64,000 nucleotides of DNA from Bryum argenteum (Eukaryota > Streptophyta > Bryopsida > Bryales > Bryaceae), in NCBI GenBank assembly GCA_037043015.1, contig CM073328.1, positions 9,893,495 through 9,957,494 of the forward strand. Direction: 5' to 3'. The notes below the pieces were generated by a model. It saw only the letters and a program-made list of their open reading frames with translations, was not told the DNA's origin and searched no databases. The translations under genes were made by a program, and so were the position numbers. Each line of letters opens with the position of its first letter. The first letter of the stretch is position 1. Below, piece after piece: positions 1 to 12,028 of the stretch.

Positions 1-1166
1 ATATTTTGGGCATTTTAGACTTAGAAAGTCCAAAGACTAAGCAATAAATTAGTAACCAAATTTGTAAGGGAATAAAGTGTACTTAAGCAAGATTAAGGAT
101 TTGAGTAGATGACTTGAGGTACAATTAGTGTTTCTATTGAGATGTGTTTACATCACCTCAAAATTATAGATTCAATTATGAATGAACCTCCTTACCATTT
201 AATACAAAATATCTATGGTGACCACTTTTGCTCATGTGTGCATTGAAACAAAGATGAAAAAAAATAAAAATTAAGTCATACCATCTTTTAACACGGTAAC
301 TTCCCCCTTGAAGAACTTCCCATTCAACATCACCCCACCGCCACTCATCACGGAACGGCCAACGAAAAAGCATGGACGAACGAACTCCAGTAGAACATCT
401 CGTCATTCGAAACGACGACGACAAAGAGTCTTCTGTTGCAAGTTTCGTCGCTCTCCCGCCAAATTCGAGATCACACTCACCACCTGATGTGCCAGGCAGG
501 CAGAAATCCCGCGCTCAAGCTCAGAAATGGCGCGCTGATTTGAATTGCAGTCGTTAGATCCGCTTTCACTCTTCCCCCATTACATTCTAGCTCGTCGGTG
601 AATGCAAATCACACTCCCCACTTGGAGCCCGCCCAATTTGGAACCCTAGCAATTAGCTCCAACAGCTCTAGAGCTCGAATTTAACACTTCTCTTAACATT
701 TGATGCCTTCAATTCTGCTGTTTCCGATTTTAGCAACGCATTGCAAATATCGCTTCATCACTTGTTAGATTGCTTGGGTTGGTGTCATCGATTTGGCATC
801 AGTAAACAATGAGCATTCGCGGTGGAAATGCTTTTCGAAAGAGTCACCACTGATTGATCGATTGCTTTGCCTTAGTGGTACTCAGTCTTTAGCAGAGACA
901 CTTATTGGAGAATTAGAGTGTACAGGATTGGAGTAGACGGTGATTGGAGAATTGGAGTGAACAGGATTGGAGTAGACGGCAGGGGGCGGTTGCTTTTGGT
1001 CTTTTGTGTGAGGGGCGACTGCTCTTAGTATTTGAGTGAGGAGCGGGAGGTGAGTATTTAGGGTTTAGAGTGATAGAGTGTGTGTGTGGAGATGTGAAGA
1101 GCTCGAGGTAGCGGGCAATAGTCATTGATCGATGACTCGCTGCTGGTACTTGAGCATGAGGCGATA
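1..1166. other. Intergenic and 5' region upstream of EXO5
   Basis: No convincing gene is seen. Short open frames near 176-557 and 913-1191 have no recognisable product or splice partners. The last 200 bases probably hold the EXO5 promoter and leader, and contain a telo-box at 1057-1068 listed separately. Confidence 0.4.
1057..1068 (+). promoter_or_regulatory. Telo-box upstream of EXO5
   Basis: The sequence TTTAGGGTTTAG lies about 100 bases before the chosen ATG. Telo-boxes (AAACCCTA on either strand) are known in plant promoters and leaders of genes for growth, translation and organelle biogenesis. Similar motifs occur upstream of three other genes in this window. Confidence 0.5.
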
Positions 1167-4100
1167 ATGGAAGCTGTGAGCGAGAGAGCAATGTGTGTAG
1201 AGGACAGCATCTCCATCGAGATCGTGGATGACGACGAATTGGCTGCTATCGAGGCAGCCTTTCTTCAAGTTTCTTCCAAGTCTCAGCGGTCTAAGCCATT
1301 CGCTTCCTCCATACTCTACTCTCCGCCGTTGAAACCAGGGCGCTCGTTAGCCGAGTCTGCGAATTATTGGCTAAAGCAATGTTCGAATCTGAGAAACTCA
1401 GATGGTGGAACATGTTCCGTTTCTCTTGTTGAAATTCGGTCCAGCTCAGAAGCTTCTTTTTCTTCGAAGCTTGAAGGTCGTAGCAATAACAATAGTGCTT
1501 CCATTAAGTGTTGTAGTTCAAGTGAGTTGGTGGACCAATCTAGCTCTGAAGTGTCGATTGTAACGAAGCAAGTGACGAGGGTTTCTGGTCAGGTTGAGGA
1601 GCCAGCAATTACAGTAGTCCCAGATATTGAAGATCTTCCAGGTGTCAAAGATGCATCAAAGACCCAGGAAGCAGAGCCGCCTCCAGAACCAAAGCCGAGA
1701 GTTCTCTCCGTAACTGACTTCACCGCATTTGTAAGAAACCTTTCCTCAAAGCGCCGATTATATGTACTTTGATCTTATCTTGCTGTTCTTGCCATGCATA
1801 CCTGAAAATTCATGTAGGGAGTGATGTGTTTAGGAATGGTGTGAAAAACAAGTGGAATTCACGAAGCTTTTGGGGAAACCGAAACAAACGGAAGCAATGA
1901 AAGCAGGAAGTGCTCGACATGCAGAGCTTGAAATAGAGGTATGGATTCTTACAATGTTTTGAATGCGTATGCCTTTCTATGTGTATACTGCTTCACACAG
2001 TGAACATTTGTTCACTAGTTTGATTTTTTTGGTTCGTGGCTATTGATTTCCTTCTCTGAAACAGGTACTGAAAAAGGTTGAAGTTGAAATAACGTCCAAG
2101 GAAGACACATGGGCAATGAAGTTGATCAATTTCATAACTGGTGCACGACAAATGCTAACCGAAGGAATGACGCGGGAATTGCCTGTGTAAGTCGTGAACC
2201 TGCTTTTAGTGTAATCTGTTCAAGATCATTCAATTACAGTTTACTGGCACATTTCATGGCCAATACCCGTTGATTGAGTCTCAAGTTAAGCAGTTCAGGA
2301 CCGGAACAGTAATGGGATGGGGTATTGTACAGACGTTTGTATCGTTATTTCCCTGGTGGCACCATATTGATTTGTTGTTGTTTGCGGATGCAGAGTTGGT
2401 TTAATTGGAGGTGCGTGGGTTGTTGGTATCATTGATGAGTTGAAGATGTGCGATAAGGATGGATTGCATCGACCTCAATTAATAGATACCAAAACACGCA
2501 ACAAGCCTACACCACCATCAGCACCTCAGAAACAAAATGGAAGGTAGTCAATCACTTTCTTAACCCTTCCTAAAGCCAAGGGCCCACTTCATCATGATCT
2601 AGACTTCATCTTTGTTGATATGAAACATAATATAGACTATTTGGGAACCTACGTGCATAATGAATGTGGTCTGGATATATGCCATAGTCTCAATACAAGG
2701 TTATATTGAGCATTTGTGACCACTTTCAAGGAAATATACCAGAGGGATACACTATGTAGTTTTTAATTAAGTATGATGACACTGAGTCATTCTGAAGCCT
2801 GGTTGCAGGATTGTCCTTAAATGGTTTAGTATGATTCAGTATGCTTTCCTATGTGCATTTTGATGATTTTGCTCTGATTGTTTTCAGGATGCAGCTAATG
2901 GTTTATAAGTGTCTGTGGGACAACATTGTAACATCTGGAGTTCCTTTCGACTACTTCTTTGAGCACTTCAGGCTGCGACCACAACACCTTCTTGGAGAAG
3001 ACATCAGGGTTCATGCTGCAGAAATCTTCCCCGATGCCAAGGTAAACCTGCTACTCCAATTTGATTGATCATTTCTCACTCAGGTCGCACATTCTAATTC
3101 CTGATATGATGCAGGTCCAGAATCTACAAGATGTAGCCCGGATGTATCTTCAAGAGTGTGTCACATTTCCCGAATCTCACAGTTTGCTTCTCTTAAGGTA
3201 TGTCTAGGATCCCTTCTGTTGTTTTATTGTGCTGAATCTTAATTCTTGTGTACCTTTGATAGAAGGTAGGTGCATCTATAAGTATCCTTGTGTACAAAGG
3301 CAACCGAGTCAAGAATCTTAATGCTTGCTAGCAGTAGATAAGGTAGCTTCTGCATTCAAGGTCACTTTGAGAGGCACCTACCTTTTATGCACGTACCTTA
3401 TATGATTGAATGCTTTCTGAGCAAGGCGAACTGAGATAAGATCAAGTGTAAGGTGTTAACAACCTTGTAGTAGTGAATTATACGCTTAGAGAGTTTTAAA
3501 GATATATTCAAGTATGCATTAATCAGTGGACTACTGTTGCTTCCTATGAAAGTATATCCTCATTATCCTCATTAATCGTAACTACTATTTACTTAAGTAT
3601 ACTGTAGTCTCTACTGGATATCATCAATGAAGTAACGAAATAAGAATTCTGTTCCGAATATAGATTTTGTCATGCCTTCATAGAATTTGATTCCATTTGT
3701 GCTTCATAATATTTATAGAATTTCATCATTATATTCAGATCCATCTTTCTTGACAATATTTTGAAGTAATTCTTGAAACTCAGCCACTTCGTTGCTGTGA
3801 TTGAGAGATGTCATGGACTTGTATAATGGGCAAAATGCTTCATTTGTTGTCTAGAGGACATTGTGATATAAAGGAGATTTGGATAGAAGGGGTTCCTGAC
3901 TTCTGATATATGGACTTCTGTTGGCAGATATGAGTGGCAAGCAGATCGTTCGCTTTTGGGGCAGGATGAATTCGACATTGAGCGAGAGTGGTTGGACCTG
4001 CGAATAGGCTGGCATCTTGAGTTTTGGCACGGGCTTAGGGAACCAGCCTATGTGCCCGAAGATGAAACTTGGAAGTGTCGGTATTGTACTTTCGCAGAGC

Positions 4101-4243
4101 TATGTCCGGCAGTTCAGGCGCTTAACCTGGGCACTGAAGCCAAGAAAGAGGACGAAGTCAAGAAACCGCAGGAGGAGCAAGGAGGACAGAGTACACCAAG
4201 TCAAAAGCCTACGGGTCTTTTGAAATACTTCACACCTCAGTGA
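1167..4243 (+). CDS. EXO5: Exonuclease V (EXO5/DEM1-type), Fe-S single-strand DNA exonuclease
   Basis: Seven exons join in frame: 1167-1730, 1834-1938, 2065-2186, 2394-2543, 2888-3041, 3115-3197 and 3928-4243, giving about 497 residues. The family is a RecB-like single-strand DNA exonuclease whose nuclease fold is held by a 4Fe-4S cluster; in yeast it serves mitochondrial DNA, in animals nuclear repair. Visible hallmarks are SVTDFTAFEWCEKQVEF across exons 1-2 with the first cluster Cys near residue 191, the core motif VGIIDELKM in exon 4, and the C-terminal CRYCTFAELCP with Cys near 443, 446 and 452. The N-terminal 170 residues are acidic and Ser-rich without a clear domain. The start is the ATG at 1167; the frame is open slightly further upstream but without another ATG. 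The last intron (730 bases) is the longest. All junctions are GT-AG. Subcellular location cannot be read with confidence. Confidence 0.9.
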
Positions 4244-5448
4244 ATTTTAGTCTCGCATATACTACAGCCCATTTAAAGTTATCCTAGATTCTTAATTTGG
4301 TGATATCTGCACCATTGCAGGACGGTCCGTTTTCAAGGAAGAAAATGTTTTCCTAGACTATGAGGTGTGGCCGATTCATTAGATATTGTCAGCGTTTTTC
4401 AAAAGTTTACCATATATTGCTGTCAATCGCTTTGCACTGTTGACGTCATGCATCGTTGCTGACTGCCAAGCTTTGCTCTGTACCGCGGGAGTACGGAACG
4501 GACCGATTCCCGGAAGGTTCGAAATGCATGGCGAAGCTGAGAATGGCGCCTTTCTCGATTACTTTGTAGTTGCTACAGGACACTGCTCCTTGCAATTCAC
4601 TTACACGCGTACCGTTGGTTTGGGTAATATTGTAAGTGCATGAAAATGCTCTTCGTAGCATCTCCCAGCTATAATTTTTTTGAGAAAAGAACGAGTATAG
4701 TTCCTAACGGTTTCTTTGAGAAGCTTCTTCCGAAGTTCCCGTAGCTTCATCCGAAGTTATGAGACAGACCTGTATGACCGTATGAACTACTTCGGGAAGC
4801 ACATCTCCATGCACGGTTTCTTGAAGAAGCTTCTTCCGAAGTTCTCCCTCCGCGAGACCTCCATCGTTCTCTGTTTAACGAAGACAGATTTTGCCGTCCC
4901 GAAGTGATTCGCATCGGACATGAACAAATCTCTACACGAAGTGTCAGAATGACAGTGAGCAGGAACGTGGCAACGTCCGAACTTGATCTTCTTCAGCGAT
5001 CAGTCGACAGCCAGCTGACGGTCCCATCTCTGATACATTCTAAGAGCAACTGAGAGACTGGTCACGTCTTTTGAGAGTTCTGTCACTGCAGTCGGCTTAC
5101 ACTAAGAGTCCAAATCTCCAATCGAAGTTCCTAGTCTCTGATTGAGTAGCAGAAACACTTCATGAACTTTTGCAGGTTCGACTGGGTGTAAGCCCATCTA
5201 GATTCAAAAATCAATGAGAAAGAGAAACGGACCAAGTTGAGGTGCGTGACAATCTAACATGATAGAAACCATTGAAATATTCACAGTTGAATTAAAATAC
5301 ATGCGCATTTCTACTGTTAAGCGACCAATATACTCTGATCTGCCATAAAGTCCCTGGTAGTGGAAAACAAACTCCAGTCACAGGAAAGGGGGATCGAACG
5401 GAGTTCTCCGTTCGATGCAGTAGAATACAATAACTAAACCCTAACCAA
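4244..5448. other. Gene-poor spacer after EXO5
   Basis: This contains the probable EXO5 3' UTR and then no recognisable gene. At 4708-4738 and 4815-4844 there are near-identical copies of a stretch containing AGAAGCTTCTTCCGAAGTTC, a local direct repeat with a HindIII-like palindrome at its centre. Confidence 0.4.
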
Positions 5449-6105
5449 TCACCCTCGGAGTCGTGACAGCAGTTTGGAGCAGGTATCGCGCACTCGAATT
5501 CGCCCCATTTTATCACGAACTCGACGGGTGAAAGACCTCCAGATCACGGGCCTAGTTGCAGGTCGCAAGTTAGAAACAGAAACAGTACGAGATCGAGGAG
5601 GCTCATATTTGAGATCCGACATACTTTTCGGTCTAGTGCGTTCCGTTGCAACTTTCTCTGGGTAGCCCGAACAGCTCCGAGGTCGACTAGTATTGTACCC
5701 TGCAATCCCATAATTCATCCGCTTCGGAACGAGACAATCCACGTCGAATTTCACAACCGGGTTCACTCGGTACTGGGGAGATCGCAGTGCGTATTGCGGC
5801 ACTGATATGGAGCGAGCGTGATGTGGGGCAGATTGAGAGCGGTCCAAAGCACTCGGTTGTAATCGCCCTGCTTCTGCAATCGGCTTCAGTGTGCTGCTTC
5901 TGGTTGAGCCTGCACGCTGGATGCTTGATACTGAGGCAGGTCTATTGGAAAGAGGCCTGCTTGCTGGAGTACTCCTGCTCCTACAACTTCGAAGCTTCTG
6001 CGAATCAATCAGTGGTCTCCTTTCCCCCACATCCGACATTCTCCTCCGATCCATGATCCCAAAGGTACTCCTTTCCCCAACATCCGACATTCTCCTCCGC
6101 TCCAT
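5449..6105 (-). CDS. Arg/Ser-rich basic protein of unknown function
   Basis: A single uninterrupted frame of 218 codons starts at a true ATG (6105) with an in-frame stop a few codons upstream, and ends in TGA. I do not recognise a family. The product is strongly basic, with repeated short Arg/Ser motifs (SRSRSTP, RSISVPQ, RTVSVSNLRP) that resemble phosphorylation sites of a disordered protein. The N-terminus is a perfect-phase duplication: a 17-residue unit containing RRRMSDVGER occurs twice because of a 51-base tandem repeat. No membrane segment or signal peptide is visible. Local GC is higher than in the surrounding AT-rich spacer, which supports coding. It could still be a chance frame; there is no splice or homology evidence. 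Confidence 0.45.
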   Translation of the reverse strand: MERRRMSDVGERSTFGIMDRRRMSDVGERRPLIDSQKLRSCRSRSTPASRPLSNRPASVSSIQRAGSTRSSTLKPIAEAGRLQPSALDRSQSAPHHARSISVPQYALRSPQYRVNPVVKFDVDCLVPKRMNYGIAGYNTSRPRSCSGYPEKVATERTRPKSMSDLKYEPPRSRTVSVSNLRPATRPVIWRSFTRRVRDKMGRIRVRDTCSKLLSRLRG

Positions 6106-6118
6106 GATCCCAAAGTTA
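6017..6118 (-). repeat. 51-base tandem duplication in an ORF start
   Basis: Two adjacent units of 51 bases begin at 6017 and 6068 and differ at a few positions only. The period is a multiple of three, so the frame of the minus-strand ORF is preserved. Both units encode an ATG, so the duplication creates a second potential start 17 codons downstream. Confidence 0.8.
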
Positions 6119-8590
6119 CGTACTCACTGAACTGCCATAAACGGTAATCTCTCCTCACCTGCAGATCCAACCAGGTTGATCACCTCTCAACTCTCAGGTT
6201 CCTTCCGCTATAAGTTGTTTGCAAATCTGTGAAATCCCAGTGACAAGAAAATGGATCCACAATCCATAAATGCGAGTTCTACGGTGCCATTCTATCGAGG
6301 ATTGATGTACACTGACTTCAGCTCATCCAGGGTGTTCTCGAGATTTTGAAGCTTCGGAGGTCACGAGTAGTGACACCAGGGTAAAGTCGGGAACTCGAAA
6401 ATCAGCTACAACACAGATGCTTTCGGCACAAGGAAACTTGGAAATGGGTTACCTGATGCAGATGAGGAAACTATGAAGGTCTCGCCGTTGATCAAATTGC
6501 TGACTAAAGCGCGAGGATTCGGTCCTGATACCGTCGCCTTTCGTTTCCCTCTTGAACTGGGATTTGACTTCGAGTTTATTTATTTACCAAAATCCACGAC
6601 GTAACCTTGACTTGGGGTTTACCATTTCTTTATTCATCGACGTAAGTGCATGAGAATCGAATTGATGACTCAGAAAACGGGATTGGGTTGCTTGGCCCAT
6701 CGGGATTAGTGAGCCTCTGTTCACAGTCAACTGCAGCGAGAAAAGAAGTCAATGCTGGAGAAAAGGCTCGTCAACCAAAAGGTAACAAGATCACTCAGAG
6801 TTACACTAAACAAATGGTATTTCTACTTGCTTAGAAAATTTTCAGCAACAAGGATAACATATTTCAATTTGTATGGGAAAATTGCAGTAATATCAGCATT
6901 CGCTAAAACAAGTAAGTGATAATCTGGTATGTGCGTGGAGATTGCTTCATGATGATCAGTAATAGCTAAAATGAGCATGTTGTCGTTCTACTTGTATATA
7001 AAATTGGCATTTATAGTAATCTAACGGATTTATATTGGCGAATGTGTTGATGCGTGATCCTTGACTCCAGGATCCATATGCGTGATTTCGGCATTTGGCT
7101 TCAGTTATAATGCATTTCAGATCTAGAGGCAAATAAAGTATTGAACATATGCGTTGAAGCGCGTTGTTGCTCATGGAAGGCAAGTTGCAAACCCTTCTTC
7201 GGGGTTTGATTTGATTGTATATTGAGATTTTTGTTATGAGATGTAATTGCTAGCGAAGACGGGGATTGCAACGTTACAAATGTTGCTATTCTGTAACATT
7301 ACTTAAGCCTAGATTGTAATGACAAGCAACGTGTAATAAGTTGCTGGAATAAGTTCCAAAATGTTGCTTTATTTAAGCAACGCTTGAGAAGAAAATGTTG
7401 CAAACCCTCATTGTAGTAGTGGGCCTTATGTGTGTGGATTCATACAAAATGCCATATTTAACACTTTGTAAAAAACAATAGTAATTTGAATGAGGATATG
7501 TCTTATTATTGACATGAACCATGTTAAAAAATGGTACTAAAAATATTTAGGAGTTTCCAATATTTTTAGTGTAATAAATATAAAAAATATACATAATTTG
7601 GATAAATATTATCCCTATTCCATAATGTTTGATTCATAGGCTCTTAAAGGCATAACTCCATATAAAGATAGATTTTATAGATGAAACCTTCAGGTTAGGT
7701 ATCATAAGACGCTGAGTGCATCAAATATGTACTAAAAAAATAACATGTGCCTAGTATGAGACTAGTACCAAAAATGAAGAGTTTACATTTAACTAAAGAT
7801 TTTGGAAGTACCTATATGACAAGGTTTTTGAATTGAACTATGTTTACATACAAATTTGTTCAACAACCACCATATTAATGGTCATCAGCTCCAAAAATCA
7901 CCATAGGGTGATGGTGCCTGTAAAAAGGTGCCAATTTTTCTATTATATACATCCTCAATACTAATGTATATTTGTAGTTAAGAAATATTTGTATTCATCG
8001 TGATTTAGTCCCAAAATCTCTTTGTATTTAACAATGAAATTTTATTTGTATACATTTTTTTACTATTTTCCGTTATGGGTTTTATCTATAATAAAGAAGA
8101 GGAGCATTTGTTCTACAAAGACTTTTAAAGAACTCTCCAAAGAAGCCTCATGCATCCTGATACCATTCCACTTGAAGCCAAGCATAAAATCTGCAACTCA
8201 ATGGTAAGAAAGGTCTGTATGGCCCTTACATCAAATGAGAGTAAAGACCATGAGCGTAGGTATAAAGTGCTACACTTTTACCTCCTGTCACAGTACTAAT
8301 ATAATTGCGGTGGGGACTCTCTAGCTGCTCAAAAGCGACGACTTAAGTATCCGCACACACGAACACACAAAGCTGGATTGGAACATTCCCACTTAGCACT
8401 ATTCACAACGAATCATATGTATGTCAGTCTAGTTCATATGTATGTCTGAGTTCATTGCTAATATTTGTACTATCAATACTTCAAATACCATGTGGGAACG
8501 TGACACCTGCACATCTAAAAAGACCTGAATTCAAGCTTCACGTCTATGAGAAGTGAAAGTGCAGATTGAAACAAAACTTCAGACAAGAAT
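6119..8590. other. Intergenic, mostly AT-rich
   Basis: No gene is supported. The only structured content I see is a degraded CACTA-ended MITE near 7250-7421, listed separately. The rest is unremarkable AT-rich sequence. Confidence 0.4.
7250..7421. mobile_element. Degraded CACTA-ended MITE (family with GCAACGTT repeats)
   Basis: The right end reads TTGCAAACCC followed by TTGTAGTAGTG, matching the right ends at 45893 and 49143. The interior has the family's alternating GTTGC/GCAAC motifs on both strands, so it can fold back. The left end is worn (GGGGATTGCAACGTTAC) and lacks a clear CACTA terminus, so the start is approximate. Confidence 0.55.
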
Positions 8591-8689
8591 GGCTAAAATC
8601 ATGAACCAGAGCTTGAGGCTACCACCACAAGGAGCAATCGTTTCTCTGCGTTAGAGCTCATAAGGTACCCCCACCAGCATAAGAAACTG

Positions 8690-9610
8690 CTCCTGATTTT
8701 CCTTACCAACGCCATTAGTGACAGGGGCTTCTGAATATGAAGAACTTGAGGTTGCAACCGAGGAGAATATATTGCAGGAACAAGCAACTGCTGAGCTAGC
8801 AAATCTGCAATGAAACTGCTCCTGATTCCCTTACTACTGCCACTTTGTGACAGGGGCTTCTTGTGACTGCACAATTATTGCAGGAAGGAGAATCTTCTTC
8901 AGGAACAAGCAACGCTCTGCATATGAAAATGGAGCTGACGAGCTAACCATACCAGCAAATTGCTCTAGTATGGCTGCACAATTGTTGCAAAATTCACTGC
9001 AAAAACAATCAACCCTCTGCATATGAAGATGGAGCAAGGAAGTCACCTCAACCCTCTGCATATGACGACAAGTCGCCCCTCCAGCAAATTGCTCTTGATT
9101 CCATTACCATTTGTAACAGGGGTCTCTGTGGTTGCACAATTGTTGCAACCAAACGCCGCATGGAGAATTTACTACAGGAATAATCTACCTTCTGCATATG
9201 GATTTGGTGGTGACGAGCTACCCCCACCAGTAGATTGCTCCAGAATTCCTTACCATCGCCATATCTTCATCTGGTTGCAAAATTGTTGCAACAGAACGCC
9301 GCCAGGAAAATCTACTCCAGGAACAATCAACCCTCCGCATATGAGAATAGAGTTATCAAGCCACCCCTCCAGCAAGCTGCTCCTGGTTTCGCCAACGCCA
9401 TTTGTGACAGGGGCTACTTGTGGTTGCAAAATTGTTGCAACAGAGCACCGCCAGGAATATCTACTACAGGAACAATCAACCCTGTGCATATGAAAATGGG
9501 GCTAACGAGGCACCCCTCCAGCAAATTGCTCCTGATTTCCCTACCAACGCCATTGGCGACAGGGGCTTCTTGTGGTTGCAAAATGCTTGCAACGAAGGTC
9601 CAAAATTTAT
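8690..9610. repeat. Degenerate tandem array, about 130-150-base unit
   Basis: A unit with CCAGCAAATTGCTCCTGATT, then GTGACAGGGGCTTCTTGTGG, TTGCAAAATTGTTGCAAC, TACAGGAACAATCAACC and CTCTGCATATGAAAATGG recurs about seven times. The ACAGGGG core sits at 8721, 8850, 9116, 9407 and 9560, with worn copies between. Open frames exist on both strands only because the repeat lacks stops; they are not taken as genes. The array abuts the stop codon of the esterase gene at 9642 and may lie in its 3' UTR. Confidence 0.75.
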
Positions 9611-9641
9611 GAAAATGAAGAGTATGCTGACCATGTGATTG

Positions 9642-11226
9642 TTACGTGACAGGAGTCTGCTTGGTGACAATGAGCAAGTTGTTGATCATAACATGCAAAG
9701 CAGCTCGATAGACAGCTTGGCAATAATGAATACCATCCAGGGTACACCTAGCACCACACCGACGACTCAAGAGCCGCACATCAAGCAAAGTCGTCAAGTT
9801 GGACATGTTACTCTCGTACCCATACAACTGCATCTTCAAGCTCGTCATACGCTGCCTCTTAACCTCACTCTGCAACAAGGAAGGCACCAAAGTCGGCAAG
9901 TTCATCCAGAACAGCTGCGGGCTCAATCCATCGCCACTGGCCAAAGAGCCAAGAGCATGCTTAAGCCTCAAAACCGATTTTCCGTATTCCGTGTGATTCC
10001 CCGAATGGAGCATATGCCACAGACCAGCACCAGCAACAACGATGTCAGGAGACTGGGCACCGAAGCTCCGCACCATTTGTGTCAAGTTCACAATATAAGG
10101 CGCCCAGATGAAGTCCATTCGAATGCGGTGACTCTCCAATGAGTAATTGAAGTTGCTGTGTCGCTTGAATAGCAGTGGTCGCAGTGGCTCGATGGAGGCG
10201 AGAGCTAACTCCAGTAGGGAAACGTAGAGAAGGCGCGCTTGTGAATCGCCTGCTACCACTATCCATGTCCCTTGTAGTAACTCTAGTGCCTCGCTCCTAT
10301 CTAGCTTCTGGTATTGACAGCGATGGTGTGGCTCAGACTCCCATCGCCAGTCCCAGTGATCCCAGTCTGTCTCATTCGAACCTTCAACGAACTCCACCTG
10401 CAAAAGAGCTCGAAACTTGAAAACGAGCCATGTGCATGTTCACATAACCCTCTCTAATGAGGCTACTGCACTCCCACATCTGTTTAAATGTTGGCATATA
10501 GAAGTTCTTCATTACATAAGCAAATACAGCAAACATTGTGGGTTGCTACAGAGGCTTAACATGAGGTATCTAAGGCATTCGTATGAGTTTCTTCTCTGTT
10601 TATAAGTTCTTTCTCTAATACTGCGGAGAAGTTAGCTCATTTCAGATCAGTAGGATTTCAACAGCTTTCAACACACTCTGCTGGCATTTCCTTGGAGTAG
10701 ATAAATGGGCACACAACTTGAGTATAGAGATCGTCTACATAACATGGTATAATATACATGAAATGAGCAATTACAGAGTGTGAATGAAAGGGTTCTGTGC
10801 TTCAAAATGGAAGACGATTAGCAGCAATGCAACCTAAACAGCAACAGTGATCGATTACGAAACATTGAACCACACAGTATGAGGGTTGATAGTGAGTCAA
10901 AATGGCAAGACCAATCCAAAGATCCAGCGATTTGAGAGAGGAGAGGATCATACCTTGTGCAGGTTGGAGATGCAGTAATCTCTAAGAGTAGCATTCATGG
11001 GATTCGAGGCAGTGATTACTACAGTCGAAGAAGAAGCCTCAGGGGAGGGGATGAAGCTGTTGAGCACGGGGAAGTAGGGGAAGATGTGGACGGAGACAGC
11101 GAGCACGATGAAGAGGGAGCCACTGAAGAAAAGCACGCGGTTACGCGTTAAGTGCCAACCCGCCATAGCCATGGGACCGAACACGACGCAGGAAGCGAGA
11201 AACCCCGCTTGCAACGTCACCCCCAT
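9642..11226 (-). CDS. Membrane-anchored SGNH/PC-esterase family protein (PMR5/Cas1p-like)
   Basis: Two exons on the minus strand, 11226-10954 and 10397-9642, join in phase 0 (AAG|GTATGA donor, TTTTGCAG acceptor) to give 342 residues. The N-terminal 60 residues contain two hydrophobic stretches, one around residues 7-25 and a stronger one around 31-52 (FFSGSLFIVLAVSVHIF), consistent with a membrane anchor in the secretory pathway. The lumenal part shows the SGNH-type nucleophile motif VVAGDSQARLL and a C-terminal DGIHY carrying the Asp-x-x-His pair typical of the TBL/Cas1p acyl-esterase clan. Members of this clan move or remove O-acetyl groups on cell-wall polysaccharides; the substrate here cannot be told. 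The TBL-specific Cys-rich PMR5 N-domain is not seen, so it belongs to a shorter PC-esterase branch. It is head to head with the OXA2-like gene. Confidence 0.8.
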
Positions 11227-12028
11227 CGCCTCCTCAACTCAACTCAATCATGCATGGCTGTTGTTCAGTCAATCTCGCCATTGCTGATCTTGAAGCTGGC
11301 CATGACGGTTATTGATCCATTCTAATGTTAAATCTCGCCAAGCACTACCTCCCATTTGAGAATCTGTCACTAAATCCCTCAACCAAAAGATACGACTCAA
11401 TTCCGAAGCATTCTAAATTGATCGAATGTGCAATCCAGAAAAAGCTCCAGCCCTAAAAACCCAGAATCTAAGAAGAAGAACTCCAGGTGTGTTTTGGAAC
11501 CTCTCAAATTGAACGCTGTAATAGTTCCTATCTTACAAAAACCAGTGAGGGCGTACATACAGAATCCAGGAACTACAACTATTTAGGCTTATTCTCCGAC
11601 CCCAACAATTGCATGGAAGGAATCGGCCATGCAATTACTGTTCGGCCACATTTGAAGGCCCAAACGAGGTCTCATCGGTCAAAACCCTATTTCCGGAGTT
11701 GATGAGTTCGTTATTCCGAAAAATCGGCAGTAACTTTGAACATAGTAACTGCACCTCGATCAAGTGACTGGAAAAGCATTTGAAGGTAGACACAAAAATC
11801 GGAGGGGAATGTGGATTTCGACATATTCTTTGAACATTTTACAGGAACATCTTTCACCGCATTTCCCAGATGTGCTTAGATATTGCGATCATGGGGATTT
11901 TAGGATTTGAGCATGTCCTGTGATGTAATCATGCAAACATAGGTTGAACTGAAGTTCGAAGAAGAATGATTGTATTCAACTTCGGATTGCGAATTGGCAT
12001 GCAAATGTAGGGTTTAGGGTTTAGTGTC
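11227..12028. promoter_or_regulatory. Divergent intergenic region between the esterase and OXA2-like genes
   Basis: About 800 bases separate the two start codons, so this stretch probably holds both promoters. A telo-box array lies at the OXA2-like end. No open frame in it looks real. Confidence 0.5.
12008..12024 (+). promoter_or_regulatory. Double telo-box just before the OXA2-like start
   Basis: TAGGGTTTAGGGTTTAG ends four bases before the ATG at 12029, so it is part of the leader or core promoter of the OXA2-like gene. Confidence 0.55.

Noticed and set aside
1125-1166. Upstream extension of the EXO5 frame
   Set aside because: There is no ATG in frame before 1167; the open stretch begins at a TTG.
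3263-3399. Possible short MITE in the last EXO5 intron (AAGGTAGGTGCAT and ATGCACGTACCTT)
   Set aside because: The inverted match is short and imperfect, and no target duplication is clear.
9023-9612. Two overlapping plus-strand open frames of 125-156 codons
   Set aside because: They lie wholly within the degenerate tandem array; the product is repetitive without a domain, and the opposite strand is also open.
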